Assembly (NCBI RefSeq): GCF_900110025.1
Contig: NZ_FOCE01000010.1
Coordinates: forward strand, 1 to 64,000
Reading direction: 5' to 3'
Length of the DNA: 64,000 nucleotides
From: Gemmobacter aquatilis
GTDB lineage: Bacteria > Pseudomonadota > Alphaproteobacteria > Rhodobacterales > Rhodobacteraceae
Positions 35,631-44,961 of this stretch are shown piece after piece. The notes under the pieces are model-generated. The model worked only from the letters and a program-made list of their open reading frames with translations. It did no database searches and was not told the DNA's origin. The translations under genes and the position numbers were made by a program. How positions within the stretch are numbered: position 1 is the first letter of the stretch; each line of letters starts with the position of its first letter.

Positions 35631-36455
35631 TCAGATGATGTCGAAATGCGCGAAGGTCAGCGCCGTGCCATCGGCCACTTCGGCGATCAGAATCTGGTCG
35701 GCACTGCCGGTGCCGTCGCGGTCATAGAAAATCTGGCCGCTGCTCCGGTCATAGATGATCCGGTCCCCGGGATCACCAGCCTCGGTGCCGCGCACAAAGC
35801 GCCCCTCTACCAGATCGCCATCGGCGCCAAGCCTGGTGAAGATCTCGTTGTCCAGCTCGATCCCGTCCTGCCGGACCGCGAAGTTCAGGATCACGTCGAA
35901 ATTCGCGTTCCCCGCCTTCGTATCAAACCGGAAGGTATCCGCCCCTGCCGCGCCGTCCAGCGTGTCATTCCCCGCGCCCCCGGCCAGCACGTCATTGCCA
36001 AGCCCGCCATTCAGCACATCGTTGCCACCCAGCCCCGACAATACGTCGCGCCCAGTGCCGCCGATCAGCCGGTCATTGCCGCCGACGCCGCTGATCCGGT
36101 CATTTCCCGACAGCAGCAGATCGACCGCCGCCTCCGAATCGCCGCCGATGATCAGCCCGGCAAGATCATGGGCATCGACATTCAGCCCGGTGACGCCCAG
36201 CCCCACAATGCCGCCGCTGATATGCGACAATCCGGTGATCGTGCCGGAATTCACCCCGACCACAATGCCGAAAAACGTCTCGTAGGTCAGACCCGTTCCC
36301 AGAAAGCTGAACGAATCGCCGCCCCCGGCAAAGCGCAGCTCGGTCGATGTTGCCGCATCCACATCCATGTCGCCGATCACATCGGCGAAACTGTTGCGCA
36401 CATCCACCAGATCGACCGAGCTGTAGACCTGCGCCGAAAATTTCCAGACAGCCAT
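35631..36455 (-). CDS. RTX-repeat (haemolysin-type) calcium-binding protein
   Basis: This 274-residue protein has a unique N-terminal half (about 1-125, MAVWKFSAQVYSSVD) and then about six GGxGxDxLx-type nonapeptide units between about 135 and 190 (SGVGGNDRL, SGLGGNDVL, AGGAGNDTL, AGADTFRF). These fold as a Ca-binding parallel beta roll. There is no N-terminal signal, and the C-terminus resembles a type I secretion signal, so ABC-exporter secretion is likely; no exporter genes are adjacent. The start at 36455 follows GGAGG. It occupies the locus next to pheS where pheT is often found. Confidence 0.85.
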   Translation of the reverse strand: MAVWKFSAQVYSSVDLVDVRNSFADVIGDMDVDAATSTELRFAGGGDSFSFLGTGLTYETFFGIVVGVNSGTITGLSHISGGIVGLGVTGLNVDAHDLAGLIIGGDSEAAVDLLLSGNDRISGVGGNDRLIGGTGRDVLSGLGGNDVLNGGLGNDVLAGGAGNDTLDGAAGADTFRFDTKAGNANFDVILNFAVRQDGIELDNEIFTRLGADGDLVEGRFVRGTEAGDPGDRIIYDRSSGQIFYDRDGTGSADQILIAEVADGTALTFAHFDII

Positions 36456-36524
36456 CGGAACCTCCTCCAAAACCTGCCTGACTATCCGCCTGATCCCCTG
36501 CTGCGTCAACGACGCCGCGCGGTA

Positions 36525-38828
36525 TCAGGTGAACCGATTGTCGCGCGGGAAGCCGCGCGGCGCCATCGCGCCGGTCGAGGCGCGCATCCCCTGCCATTGC
36601 GCCAGATCCGTCTCCAGCCGCGTGCGCCCCGCCGGGTCTTTCCAGCTCAGCCCCGAGGCAAGGGTGAAGGTGATCGCATCCGACAAGCCGCCATCCTTGT
36701 ATTTCTGCAACCGCACGCCCTTGCCCTTGGCCATTTCCGGCAACTGGATCAGCGGGAAGACCAGCAGCTTGCGGTTTTCGCCCACCACCGCCACGGAATC
36801 GCCCGACACCCGGCGGCACAAAGCGGTCTTCACCCCCTCGCGCACGGTCAGCACCTGCTTGCCCGCCCGCGTCTGCGCCACCACCTCTTCCGAGGCGACC
36901 ACGAACCCGTCGCCCGCGGTCGAGGCGACCAGCAGCTTTTCCCCGCCGCGCCAGATCATCAGATCGACGATCTCGCTGTCATTGGGCAGATCGACCATCA
37001 GCCGCACGGGTTCCCCCATGCCGCGCCCACCGGGCAGGTTGGCACCGATCAGCGTATAGAACCGGCCATTGGCGCCGATCAGCAGGATCTTGTCGGTGGT
37101 TTCGGCGTGGAAGATGAAGCGGCCTTCGTCGCCATCCTTGAACTTCACCTCGGTTTCCAGCGCGACATGGCCCTTCATCGCGCGGATCCAGCCCATCTTG
37201 GAACAGATCACCGTGATCGGCTCGCGCTCGATCATCGCTTCGAACGGCACCTCTTCCGCGTCGGTCCGGTCGGCGAAATCGCTGCGGCGCTTGCCCATCG
37301 CGGTGCCCTTGCCGAACAGCTTTTGCACCTCGGCCAGATCGCGGCCGATGCGCGCCCATTGCAGCCCGGCATCCGCCAGCAGCGCCGCCAGATCGGCCCG
37401 TTCGTCGCGCAGCGCGTCGCGTTCGGCGATCAGCTCCATCTCCTCCAGCTTGCGCAAGCTGCGCAGCCGCATGTTCAGGATCGCTTCGGCCTGCACCTCG
37501 GACAATTCGCCCTTGCCGGGTTTCGGCGGCACATAATCGTCTTCCGAGGTGGCCCGCTTGTGCTTGCGCCCCCAGACCTCTGCCATCAGCGCCGCCTTCG
37601 GCTCGCTGTCATAGCGGATGATGTCGATCACCCGATCCAGATTGAGGAAGGTGATGATGAACCCTTCCAGAATCTCCAGCCGGTGGTCAATCTTGTCGAT
37701 CCGGTGCTGGCTGCGCCGCTGCAACACGTCGCGGCGGTGATCCAGAAACGCCCGCAGCACCTCTTTCAGGCTGCACACCTTCGGCACGCGCCCGTCGATC
37801 AGCACGTTCATGTTCAGGTTGAAGCGAATCTCCAGATCCGAATTGCGGAACAGCATCCCCATCAGCATGTCCGGGTCCACCGTGCGGCTGCGCGGTTCCA
37901 GCACGATGCGCACATCCTCGGCGCTTTCGTCGCGCACATCGGCGAGGATCGGCACCTTCTTGGTCTGGATCAGTTCGGCCAGCCGCTCGATCAGCTTGGA
38001 TTTCTGCACCTGATAGGGAATCTCGGTGACCACGATCTGCCAGGCCCCGCGCCCCAGATCCTCCACCGCCCAGCGCGCCCGCAGCCGGAAGGCGCCGCGC
38101 CCGGTGCGATAGGTTTCCAGAATCGTCTCGCGCGGTTCCACGATCACGCCGCCCGTCGGGAAATCGGGGCCGGGCACCAGCCGCACGATCTCGTCATCGC
38201 TGGCCTCGGGGTCGTTCAGCATCAACTGGCAGGCGTCGATCAGCTCGTGCAGGTTATGCGGCGGGATATTGGTCGCCATCCCCACCGCGATCCCGCTGGA
38301 TCCATTGGCCAGCAGGTTGGGAAAGGCGGCGGGCATCACCACCGGCTCTTCCAGCGTGCCGTCATAGTTGGGGCGGAAATCGACCGCGTTTTCCGCCAGC
38401 CCTTCCATCAGCGTCTCGGCAATCGCCGTCAGCCGCGCCTCGGTATAGCGGCTGGCGGCCGGGTTATCGCCGTCGATATTGCCAAAGTTGCCCTGCCCAT
38501 CGACCAGCGGGTAGCGCACGTTGAAATCCTGCGCCAGACGCGCCATCGCATCATAGATCGCGGCATCGCCATGCGGGTGATAGTTGCCCATCACGTCGCC
38601 GGAAATCTTTGCCGATTTACGGAACCCGCCGGTGGGGGAAAGCCTTAGCTCCCGCATGGCATAAAGGATGCGCCGATGAACAGGTTTCAACCCGTCGCGC
38701 GCATCGGGCAGTGCCCGGTGCATGATGGTGGACAGCGCATAGGTCAGATAGCGCTCGCCGATCGCGCGGCGCAGCGGTTCCGAATGCTCGGTGGGCTCGA
38801 TCTTGGGGGCGTCGGTCTTTTCGGTCAT
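36525..38828 (-). CDS. parC: DNA topoisomerase IV subunit A
   Basis: ParC cuts and rejoins DNA to unlink daughter chromosomes. The 767-residue protein has the breakage-reunion domain with catalytic Y128 ([10 protein letters not shown]) and the quinolone-pocket stretch [10 protein letters not shown] at 84-93, followed by a C-terminal beta-propeller-like domain. Length and C-terminal end favour ParC over GyrA. The residue aligned to the quinolone-contact serine of E. coli ParC (S80) is alanine A89, and E84 is D93. The start at 38828 ([19 protein letters not shown]) is chosen over an upstream opening that would extend across the neighbouring gene's promoter. Divergent from an SH3 protein gene. 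Confidence 0.94.
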   Translation of the reverse strand: MTEKTDAPKIEPTEHSEPLRRAIGERYLTYALSTIMHRALPDARDGLKPVHRRILYAMRELRLSPTGGFRKSAKISGDVMGNYHPHGDAAIYDAMARLAQDFNVRYPLVDGQGNFGNIDGDNPAASRYTEARLTAIAETLMEGLAENAVDFRPNYDGTLEEPVVMPAAFPNLLANGSSGIAVGMATNIPPHNLHELIDACQLMLNDPEASDDEIVRLVPGPDFPTGGVIVEPRETILETYRTGRGAFRLRARWAVEDLGRGAWQIVVTEIPYQVQKSKLIERLAELIQTKKVPILADVRDESAEDVRIVLEPRSRTVDPDMLMGMLFRNSDLEIRFNLNMNVLIDGRVPKVCSLKEVLRAFLDHRRDVLQRRSQHRIDKIDHRLEILEGFIITFLNLDRVIDIIRYDSEPKAALMAEVWGRKHKRATSEDDYVPPKPGKGELSEVQAEAILNMRLRSLRKLEEMELIAERDALRDERADLAALLADAGLQWARIGRDLAEVQKLFGKGTAMGKRRSDFADRTDAEEVPFEAMIEREPITVICSKMGWIRAMKGHVALETEVKFKDGDEGRFIFHAETTDKILLIGANGRFYTLIGANLPGGRGMGEPVRLMVDLPNDSEIVDLMIWRGGEKLLVASTAGDGFVVASEEVVAQTRAGKQVLTVREGVKTALCRRVSGDSVAVVGENRKLLVFPLIQLPEMAKGKGVRLQKYKDGGLSDAITFTLASGLSWKDPAGRTRLETDLAQWQGMRASTGAMAPRGFPRDNRFT

Positions 38829-38965
38829 GGATGTGGTGTAAACGCCTGCCCCCGCACGGTCCAGACGGATTTGCGGCAAGGGGGGAGCGTTACCAGAATT
38901 TCCCCCGGCAAACCGTTGCACGAATCTGCTAAAGTCACCGTATTCTGCGTGAGTGAGGGTGTGTG

Positions 38966-39424
38966 ATGATCCGTTTGATTCTGCTTCTTTCCGCCGTGCT
39001 TTTTCTGACCCTGCAAGTCGCAGGCCGGGACTTCGGACAGAAGCGCCCCGGCCTGATGGCCGCGCAAGAGACCGGCATTGCCGCGCCCGCCACGCCGCCA
39101 CAACAGGCAGCCGCCCAGCCCGAAGTCTATGTCGCCAGCAATCTGCCGGTCGTGCAGCCGCTGGCGAAAGCCGCCCTTCTCCAACCTGCGCCGACCGTCA
39201 TCGCAGTGCAGGATGACGAATTCGAGGTCCGCTATGTCACCGCCAAATCGGTGAATGTGCGCGAAGGGCCTTCGACCGAATTTGCCGTGGTGGATCGGCT
39301 GTCAAAAGGCGATGCCGCCCGGGTGATCGCCGAAGAGGAAAATGGCTGGGTTCTGATCCTGATCGAAGGCGATGGGATTGAAGGCTATGTTTCGGGGCGG
39401 CTGCTGGCCACAACCGCGCCCTGA
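38966..39424 (+). CDS. Exported SH3-domain protein
   Basis: A 152-residue protein with an N-terminal signal or anchor helix ([20 protein letters not shown]), a Pro/Ala-rich linker, and a bacterial SH3 domain at about 85-145 ([37 protein letters not shown]). SH3b domains commonly bind peptidoglycan peptides, so an envelope role is likely. The ATG at 38966 is preferred over the adjacent GTG at 38963. It is divergent from parC. Confidence 0.85.
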   Translation: MIRLILLLSAVLFLTLQVAGRDFGQKRPGLMAAQETGIAAPATPPQQAAAQPEVYVASNLPVVQPLAKAALLQPAPTVIAVQDDEFEVRYVTAKSVNVREGPSTEFAVVDRLSKGDAARVIAEEENGWVLILIEGDGIEGYVSGRLLATTAP

Positions 39425-39489
39425 CCGGCAGCGCGATTGCGCAAGCGCAGCATTGCCCCTATTGCGGTTGCAAACCACCGGAGCCGCAG

Positions 39490-40323
39490 ATGCCATCCCC
39501 TCGCACCCTTCTGATCACCGGCTGTTCCTCGGGCATCGGTTACGATGCCGCCCATGCGCTGAAATCCCGCGGCTGGCGCGTTTTCGCCACCTGCCGGCAA
39601 GAGTCCGATTGCGCCCGCCTGCGTGCCGAGGGGCTGGAAAGTTTCGTGCTGGATTACGCCAACGAGGCGTCGGTCGCGGCGGCGGTGGAAGAGGTAAGAT
39701 CCCGCACCGGCGGCACGCTTGACGCGCTGTACAACAACGGCGCCTTCGCCTGCCCCGGCGCCGCCGAAGACCTGCCGCGCGGCGCCCTGCGCGAGATTTT
39801 CGAGGTCAACCTGTTCGGCTATCACGACCTGACCCGCCGGGTGATCCCGATGATGCGCGCGCAAGGCCATGGCCGAATCATCAACTGTTCTTCCGTGCTC
39901 GGTCTGGTCGGCATGAAATGGCGCGGCGCCTATGTCGCCACCAAATTCGCGCTGGAAGGTCTGACCGACGTGCTGCGAATCGAGATGAAGGGCACCGGCA
40001 TCGACGTGATCCTGATCGAGCCCGGCCCGATCCCGACCCGCATCCGCCAGAACTCCATCCCGCATTTCGAACGCTGGATCGACTGGAAACATTCCGCCCG
40101 CGCCGAGGAATATCGCCAGCTTCTGGGCCGCCTCTATGAACCGAAATCCGGCCCCGACCTGTTCGAGCTGCCCTGTTCCGCCGTCACCGCCAAGCTGATC
40201 CGTGCGCTGGAAAGCCCGCGTCCGCGCCCGCGCTATTACGTCACCAATGCCACGCATCTGATGGGCCTTGCCCGCCGCATCCTGCCCACCCGCGCGCTGG
40301 ATTGGCTGATCGCCAAGGGCTGA
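39490..40323 (+). CDS. Short-chain dehydrogenase/reductase
   Basis: A 277-residue classical SDR with cofactor loop TGCSSGIG at 10-17, an NNG structural motif at 82-84 and catalytic S135, Y148 and K152 (YVATK). The C-terminal extension (about 190-277) includes RPRYYVTNATHLMGLARRILP, typical of a group annotated broadly as oxidoreductases acting on hydrophobic substrates. The substrate is unknown. It precedes the HIG1 gene by 66 bp on the same strand. Confidence 0.88.
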   Translation: MPSPRTLLITGCSSGIGYDAAHALKSRGWRVFATCRQESDCARLRAEGLESFVLDYANEASVAAAVEEVRSRTGGTLDALYNNGAFACPGAAEDLPRGALREIFEVNLFGYHDLTRRVIPMMRAQGHGRIINCSSVLGLVGMKWRGAYVATKFALEGLTDVLRIEMKGTGIDVILIEPGPIPTRIRQNSIPHFERWIDWKHSARAEEYRQLLGRLYEPKSGPDLFELPCSAVTAKLIRALESPRPRPRYYVTNATHLMGLARRILPTRALDWLIAKG

Positions 40324-40389
40324 GCCCAGAAACCTCTCGCCTTTCCGGCAGGGGCCGCTACATCTCGGGCAAAATGAAGGGGAACCGCC

Positions 40390-40602
40390 ATGCTGCTTCA
40401 CGATCCGCTTTTCCTCGTCGCCGCAGGGGCGGCCCTTGTCGTGCTGGTGATCCTGATGATCGGCATCGGCGGCTTCGCCAAGGGGGGTGAGTTCAACCGC
40501 AAACATGCCAACCGCCTGATGCGCTACCGCATCATTGCGCAGGCGGTGGCGGTGCTGCTGATCCTTGCCTTCGCCTATTTTCACGGAAAACGGGGGGCCT
40601 GA
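40390..40602 (+). CDS. HIG1-domain twin-helix protein
   Basis: A 70-residue protein with two transmembrane helices (about 8-28 and 48-66) and between them the conserved loop GGFAKGGEFNRKHANRLMRYRIIAQ, the mark of the HIG_1_N (HIG1) family. Relatives associate with respiratory complexes in mitochondria and alphaproteobacteria. Its stop overlaps the ATG of the adenosyltransferase gene by one base, suggesting coupled translation. Confidence 0.85.
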   Translation: MLLHDPLFLVAAGAALVVLVILMIGIGGFAKGGEFNRKHANRLMRYRIIAQAVAVLLILAFAYFHGKRGA

Positions 40603-41174
40603 TGGTCGTTTTGTCGAAAATCTACACCAAAACCGGCGATGCGGGCGAAACCGCGCTCGGCAATGGCGCCCGCGTCGCCAAACACGCGCTGCGCGTTTCG
40701 GCCTATGGCACGGTGGATGAAACCAACGCGACGCTCGGCATGGCCCGGCTTCATGCGACGGGCGAGATGGATGCCGCGCTGCAACGCATCCAGAACGATC
40801 TGTTCGATCTGGGGGCTGATCTGTGCCGCCCCGACATGGCCCGCGACCACGAGGCCGGTTACACGCCGCTGCGCATCCTCGACACCCAGGTCGAACGGCT
40901 GGAAGCCGAGATCGACGCGATGAATGCCCGCCTCACCCCGCTGCGCAGCTTCATCCTGCCCGGCGGGTCTGCGCTGGCGGCGCATCTGCACCTGTGCCGC
41001 ACCGTCTCGCGCCGGGCCGAACGGCTGACGGTCGAACTGGCCACGATGGAAGAGATCAACACGGCGGCGGTGAAATACCTCAACCGTCTCAGCGACTGGT
41101 TCTTCGTCGCGGCGCGCATCGCCAATGACGATGGCAAGGCCGATGTGCTTTGGGTGCCCGGCCTGACCCGGTGA
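40602..41174 (+). CDS. PduO-type cob(I)alamin adenosyltransferase
   Basis: This enzyme transfers the adenosyl group from ATP to cob(I)alamin, giving adenosylcobalamin. The 190-residue protein starts MVVLSKIYTKTGDAGETALGNG, the PduO N-terminal ATP-binding motif, has RVSAYGTVDETNATLG, and the C-terminal NRLSDWFFVAAR. Adenosylcobalamin is required by ethylmalonyl-CoA and methylmalonyl-CoA mutases, which fits the acyl-CoA setting. It overlaps the HIG1 gene and precedes etfBA by 137 bp. Confidence 0.93.
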   Translation: MVVLSKIYTKTGDAGETALGNGARVAKHALRVSAYGTVDETNATLGMARLHATGEMDAALQRIQNDLFDLGADLCRPDMARDHEAGYTPLRILDTQVERLEAEIDAMNARLTPLRSFILPGGSALAAHLHLCRTVSRRAERLTVELATMEEINTAAVKYLNRLSDWFFVAARIANDDGKADVLWVPGLTR

Positions 41175-41190
41175 CGTAAGGTAAATGACG

Positions 41191-41311
41191 CGGCGTCGCG
41201 GCGTCGCGGCGCGTCGCTTTTGGATTGTTTTCTGCGCGCCCTACGGGCTAACAACGCTGCGGAGAGCTTGGGATGGCCCCTCGGGGCCGGGTATCTAGGA
41301 GATTGCCGCTG
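41191..41311 (+). promoter_or_regulatory. Leader region of etfB with tandem repeat and hairpin
   Basis: The gap before etfB contains an 8-bp tandem repeat CGGCGTCG (two and a half copies, 41191-41211). A GGCCCC-TC-GGGGCC palindrome follows at 41275-41288, close to the ribosome site AGGAG. Any control function is inferred. Confidence 0.3.
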
Positions 41312-42073
41312 ATGAAGGTTTTGGTGCCTGTCAAACGCGTGATTGACTACAACGTGAAGGTCCGCGTGAAGGCGGACGGAAGCGGTGTCGATCTTGCGAA
41401 TGTGAAGATGTCGATGAACCCGTTTGACGAAATCGCGGTGGAAGAGGCGATCCGTCTGAAGGAAAAGGGCGTCGCGTCCGAGATCATCGTGGTTTCGATC
41501 GGCGTGAAACAGGCGCAGGAAACCCTGCGCACCGCGCTGGCGATGGGCGCCGACCGGGCGATCCTGATCGAGGCGTCGTCGGACGTGCATCAGGACATCG
41601 AGCCGCTGGCGGTGGCCAAGCTGCTGGCTGGCGTGGTCAAGGCCGAAGAGCCGGGCCTCGTGCTGACCGGCAAGCAGGCGATCGACAATGACATGAACGC
41701 CACCGGCCAGATGCTGTCGGCGCTGCTGGGCTGGGCGCAGGCGACCTATGCCTCTGAACTGGCCGTCGAGGGCGATTCTGCCACCGTGACGCGCGAAGTC
41801 GATGGCGGGTTGCAGACGATCAAGGTGAAGCTGCCCGCGGTGATCACCGTGGACCTGCGCCTGAACGAGCCGCGCTATGCCTCGCTTCCCAACATCATGA
41901 AAGCGAAGAAGAAGCCGCTGGAAGAAAAGACCGCCGCCGATTACGGCGTCGATGTCACGCCGCGCCTGACCGTGATCAAGACCACCGAGCCCGCTGGCCG
42001 GAAGGCCGGGATCAAGGTCGCCTCGGTGGACGAGCTGATTGCGAAACTGAAAGATGAAGCGGGGGTGATCTGA
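41312..42073 (+). CDS. etfB: Electron transfer flavoprotein subunit beta
   Basis: EtfB forms with EtfA the soluble ETF that collects electrons from acyl-CoA dehydrogenases and passes them to ETF-QO. The 253-residue protein starts [20 protein letters not shown] and contains [19 protein letters not shown], the GADRAILIE strand, and the ETF-beta signature region around [25 protein letters not shown], including the leucine recognition-loop analogue. The ATG at 41312 is used; an upstream extension to 41273 is rejected. Its stop overlaps the etfA start as TGATG. Confidence 0.97.
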   Translation: MKVLVPVKRVIDYNVKVRVKADGSGVDLANVKMSMNPFDEIAVEEAIRLKEKGVASEIIVVSIGVKQAQETLRTALAMGADRAILIEASSDVHQDIEPLAVAKLLAGVVKAEEPGLVLTGKQAIDNDMNATGQMLSALLGWAQATYASELAVEGDSATVTREVDGGLQTIKVKLPAVITVDLRLNEPRYASLPNIMKAKKKPLEEKTAADYGVDVTPRLTVIKTTEPAGRKAGIKVASVDELIAKLKDEAGVI

Positions 42074-42999
42074 TGGCCGTTCTCCTGATTGCCGATGTGC
42101 ATGGTGGCCATCTTGCCACCGATTCGGTTGCCAAAACGTTGACGGCGGTGAAGTCGCTGGGTGACGTGCATGTGCTGGTCGCAGGCGAGGGTGGCGATGC
42201 CGCCGCCGCCGAGGCCGCGACGCTGGCTGGCGTGTCGAAGGTGCTGTTCGCTGCCGATCACGCCTTCTGCCACGGCATGGCCGAAGCGACCGCCGACCTG
42301 ATCGTGTCGCTGGCGCCGGGCTACAGCCACATCGTCGCCCCGGCGACGGCGGGCGCCAAGAACGTGCTGCCGCGCGTCGCCGCCCTGCTGGACGTGATGG
42401 TGCTGACCGATGTGACCGCCGTGATCGACGCCGACACGTTCGAGCGCCCGATCTATGCCGGCAACGCGATCCAGACGGTGAAATCCACCGATGCAACCAA
42501 GGTTGCAACGATCCGCACCGCCTCGTTCGAGGCGGCGGGCAAGGGCGGCGCCGCCCCGGTCGAGGCCGTGTCGGCCGCTGGCACCTCCGGCCTGTCGTCC
42601 TGGGTCGAAGACAAGGTTGCCACCTCCGACCGGCCGGAACTGACCTCGGCCAAGATCGTCGTCTCGGGCGGGCGCGGTGTCGGCTCCGAAGCCGATTTCG
42701 CACTGATCGAGGCGCTGGCCGACAAGCTCGGCGCCGCTGTCGGCGCCTCGCGCGCAGCCGTGGATTCGGGCTTTGCCCCGAACGACTGGCAGGTTGGCCA
42801 GACCGGCAAGGTGGTTGCCCCGGCGCTCTACGTCGCCGTCGGCATCTCGGGCGCGATCCAGCACCTCGCCGGGATGAAGGATTCGAAGGTCATCGTCGCC
42901 ATCAACAAGGACGAAGAGGCCCCGATCTTCCAGGTCGCCGATTACGGCCTGGTCGGTGACCTGTTCACCGTCGTCCCGGAACTCACCGGCAAACTCTGA
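42073..42999 (+). CDS. etfA: Electron transfer flavoprotein subunit alpha
   Basis: A 308-residue ETF alpha subunit. The C-terminal FAD-binding half carries SGGRGVGS, then [67 protein letters not shown], the family signature. It is translationally coupled to etfB and followed by a strong bidirectional terminator. It functions with the ETF-QO gene at 5.2 kb and dehydrogenases such as Mcd. Confidence 0.97.
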   Translation: MAVLLIADVHGGHLATDSVAKTLTAVKSLGDVHVLVAGEGGDAAAAEAATLAGVSKVLFAADHAFCHGMAEATADLIVSLAPGYSHIVAPATAGAKNVLPRVAALLDVMVLTDVTAVIDADTFERPIYAGNAIQTVKSTDATKVATIRTASFEAAGKGGAAPVEAVSAAGTSGLSSWVEDKVATSDRPELTSAKIVVSGGRGVGSEADFALIEALADKLGAAVGASRAAVDSGFAPNDWQVGQTGKVVAPALYVAVGISGAIQHLAGMKDSKVIVAINKDEEAPIFQVADYGLVGDLFTVVPELTGKL

Positions 43000-43030
43000 T
43001 CCTGAAGGGTGGGTGACCCCGCACTTCACA

Positions 43031-43060
43031 AAAGGCCGCGCCGCAAGCGCGGCCTTTCTG
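43031..43060. terminator. Bidirectional terminator after etfBA
   Basis: AAAGGCCGCGC (43031-43041) and GCGCGGCCTTT (43047-43057) form a perfect 11-bp stem with a 5-base loop between convergent etfA and the DUF6473 gene. U-rich bases follow on the plus strand and A/T pairs end the stem on both sides. Confidence 0.85.
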
Positions 43061-43061
43061 T

Positions 43062-43865
43062 TTACGCCAGCACCGCCGCCAGCCGCCGCGCCGCCACCTG
43101 ATGCGCCACCGCCCCCGGCAGGCCCAGCAATTCCGGCTGGGCAAACAGGTGCGGCCCTGCCCGGCCCGGCGGCGTCATGCCCCCCGTCACCACCTCCAGA
43201 CAGGCCGCGGCCTGCGCCTGCACGGCGCGCAGCATGGCCGCATCGACCAGCAACGGGTCGCAGCCAAGGTCCGCCTGTGGCGCCTCTGGCGGCGCATGTT
43301 CGGCGAACCAGAACAGCACCGGCTGTGGCAGCAGGGCCAGCAACTGCCCCATCCGCTCCACCCAAAGCCGCTGCACCTCTGCCGCAACCACCGCAAACCG
43401 CTCGACCGATATCCGCCGCAGCCCATGCAGCAGATGCCGGGTAAAGCTGAACTCGGTGAAATCCACCTCGGGGAACAGCGCCCGAAGCTCTGGCCGCGCC
43501 GCGACAAACCGGTCATTGCGCCGAGGATGCACCGCATAGAAGCGGTTCGTCAGGTTCTGCGCCCCCATCACCTGCACCACCACCCGCTGCGCCTGCGTCG
43601 CGATCCGCAGCAGCGCCGGGTCGTGCAGATACAGATCAAGCCCGGCATTGATCACGCCCAGGTTCACGCAACCCGTTCCCAATTCCTCCTCCAGCAGCGC
43701 GCCATAGGGCTGCGCGATGAACTTGCCATAAGTCTCCGTCCCGCCCAGCAGGGCGATATACGGCCGGTCCAACCGCCTGCGCGGCCCCCGGAACTGCAGC
43801 TTCGACATGCCATAAAGGCACGGCTCATAGTCGAGCGCCCCCGCGCCCTGAGCAACATAGGCCAT
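43062..43865 (-). CDS. DUF6473-family protein, possibly SGNH-like
   Basis: This 267-residue cytoplasmic-looking protein has the conserved stretch RPYIALLGGTETYGKFIAQPY, then CVNLGVINAGLDLYL and VVVQVMGAQNLTNRFYAVHPRRNDRF. I recognise these blocks as the DUF6473 family of Rhodobacterales. The block order (GGTET, then G-INAG, then GAQN) resembles the GDS, G and GxND blocks of SGNH hydrolases, but the nucleophilic serine is absent. The start is ATG at 43865; GTG at 43874 is possible. Function unknown. Confidence 0.75.
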   Translation of the reverse strand: MAYVAQGAGALDYEPCLYGMSKLQFRGPRRRLDRPYIALLGGTETYGKFIAQPYGALLEEELGTGCVNLGVINAGLDLYLHDPALLRIATQAQRVVVQVMGAQNLTNRFYAVHPRRNDRFVAARPELRALFPEVDFTEFSFTRHLLHGLRRISVERFAVVAAEVQRLWVERMGQLLALLPQPVLFWFAEHAPPEAPQADLGCDPLLVDAAMLRAVQAQAAACLEVVTGGMTPPGRAGPHLFAQPELLGLPGAVAHQVAARRLAAVLA

Positions 43866-43972
43866 TGCACCCACCCAGATTTTTCAACACCCGGGACTCA
43901 GTTTGCGCCACAGCCCTTGCCAAAAGCCTAACGTCGCAATTTGTATCGAATTCCATCACTTGCGATCAGCCC

Positions 43973-44000
43973 TTGCACCTGCCGCGCCCCGCCGCATAAG
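43973..44000 (+). promoter_or_regulatory. Candidate promoter of hbd
   Basis: TTGCAC (43973-43978) and CATAAG (43995-44000), separated by 16 bp, lie 27 bp upstream of the hbd start. An inverted repeat TCGCAA/TTGCGA (43934-43939 with 43960-43965) lies just above the -35. Both matches are imperfect. Confidence 0.35.
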
Positions 44001-44027
44001 CTTTCGCCGAAGTGAGTGGAGGCAGGA

Positions 44028-44903
44028 ATGGCAATCGAAACGGTAGGCGTGGTGGGCGCCGGGCAGATGGGCAACGGCATCGCGCATGTCTTTGCGCTGG
44101 CGGGGTACAACGTGCTGCTGAACGATGTCAGCGAGGCGAGCCTGTCCAAAGCCTTGGACACCATCGGGAAAAACCTCGACCGCCAGGTCAGCCGCGGCAA
44201 GATCACGGCCGAGGAAAAGCAGGCGGCCATGGGGCGCATCAACACCACCATGACGCTGGCCGATCTGGGCCAGACCGATCTGGTGATCGAGGCTGCGACC
44301 GAGAAGGAAGTGGTCAAGCAGCAGATCTTCGACGCGCTGCTGCCGCATCTGAAACCGACCACGATCCTGACCTCGAACACCTCGTCGATCTCGATCACCC
44401 GGCTGGCCAGCCGCACCGACCGGCCCGAAAAGTTCATGGGGTTCCACTTCATGAACCCCGTGCCGGTGATGCAACTGGTCGAACTGATCCGCGGCATCGC
44501 CACCGATCAGGAAACCTATGAATTGCTGCACGAGGTGGTGCGCAAGCTGGGCAAGACTGCGGCCAGCGCCGAGGATTTCCCGGCCTTCATCGTGAACCGC
44601 ATCCTGATGCCGATGATCAACGAGGCGGTCTATACGCTGTATGAAGGCGTGGGCTCGGTGAAATCCATCGACGAATCGATGAAACTTGGCGCCAATCACC
44701 CGATGGGGCCGCTGGAGCTGGCCGATTTCATCGGGCTGGATACCTGCCTTGCCATCATGAACGTGCTGCATGAAGGGCTGGCCGACACCAAGTATCGCCC
44801 CTGCCCGCTGATGACGAAATATGTCGAGGCGGGCTGGCTGGGCCGCAAAACCGGTCGCGGCTTCTACGATTACCGCTCGGGCACGCCGGTTCCCACGCGC
44901 TGA
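44028..44903 (+). CDS. hbd: 3-hydroxybutyryl-CoA dehydrogenase
   Basis: A 291-residue NAD(P)-dependent dehydrogenase converting (S)-3-hydroxybutyryl-CoA and acetoacetyl-CoA. The Rossmann loop GAGQMGNG is at 10-17, the catalytic region is SRTDRPEKFMGFHFMNPVPVMQLVELIRG with the active-site histidine in FHFMNP, and the helical C-terminal domain contains FIVNRILMPMINEA and GANHPMGPLELADFIGLD. The start at 44028 follows GGAGG. It ends in a terminator shared with the convergent acyltransferase gene. Confidence 0.96.
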   Translation: MAIETVGVVGAGQMGNGIAHVFALAGYNVLLNDVSEASLSKALDTIGKNLDRQVSRGKITAEEKQAAMGRINTTMTLADLGQTDLVIEAATEKEVVKQQIFDALLPHLKPTTILTSNTSSISITRLASRTDRPEKFMGFHFMNPVPVMQLVELIRGIATDQETYELLHEVVRKLGKTAASAEDFPAFIVNRILMPMINEAVYTLYEGVGSVKSIDESMKLGANHPMGPLELADFIGLDTCLAIMNVLHEGLADTKYRPCPLMTKYVEAGWLGRKTGRGFYDYRSGTPVPTR

Positions 44904-44929
44904 TCCCGGCTCTGGCTGCAAGGCCACAC

Positions 44930-44961
44930 AGGCGGCTCTGCGCGCAAGAGCCGCCTTATTT
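44930..44961 (+). terminator. Terminator of hbd
   Basis: AGGCGGCTCT (44930-44939) and AGAGCCGCCT (44947-44956) form a 10-bp perfect stem with a 7-base loop, followed by TATTT. The distal arm overlaps the stop codon of the convergent acyltransferase gene. Confidence 0.8.

Noticed and set aside
30303-36455. A type I secretion system linked to the RTX protein
   Set aside because: No ABC exporter, membrane fusion protein or outer membrane channel gene lies nearby, so only the substrate is supported.
35646-38648. A 1000-codon open frame on the plus strand opposite the RTX gene and parC
   Set aside because: The opposite strand encodes complete ParC and RTX proteins with catalytic motifs; the long antisense frame is the usual GC-rich artefact, rich in Arg, His, Gln and Pro with no motif.
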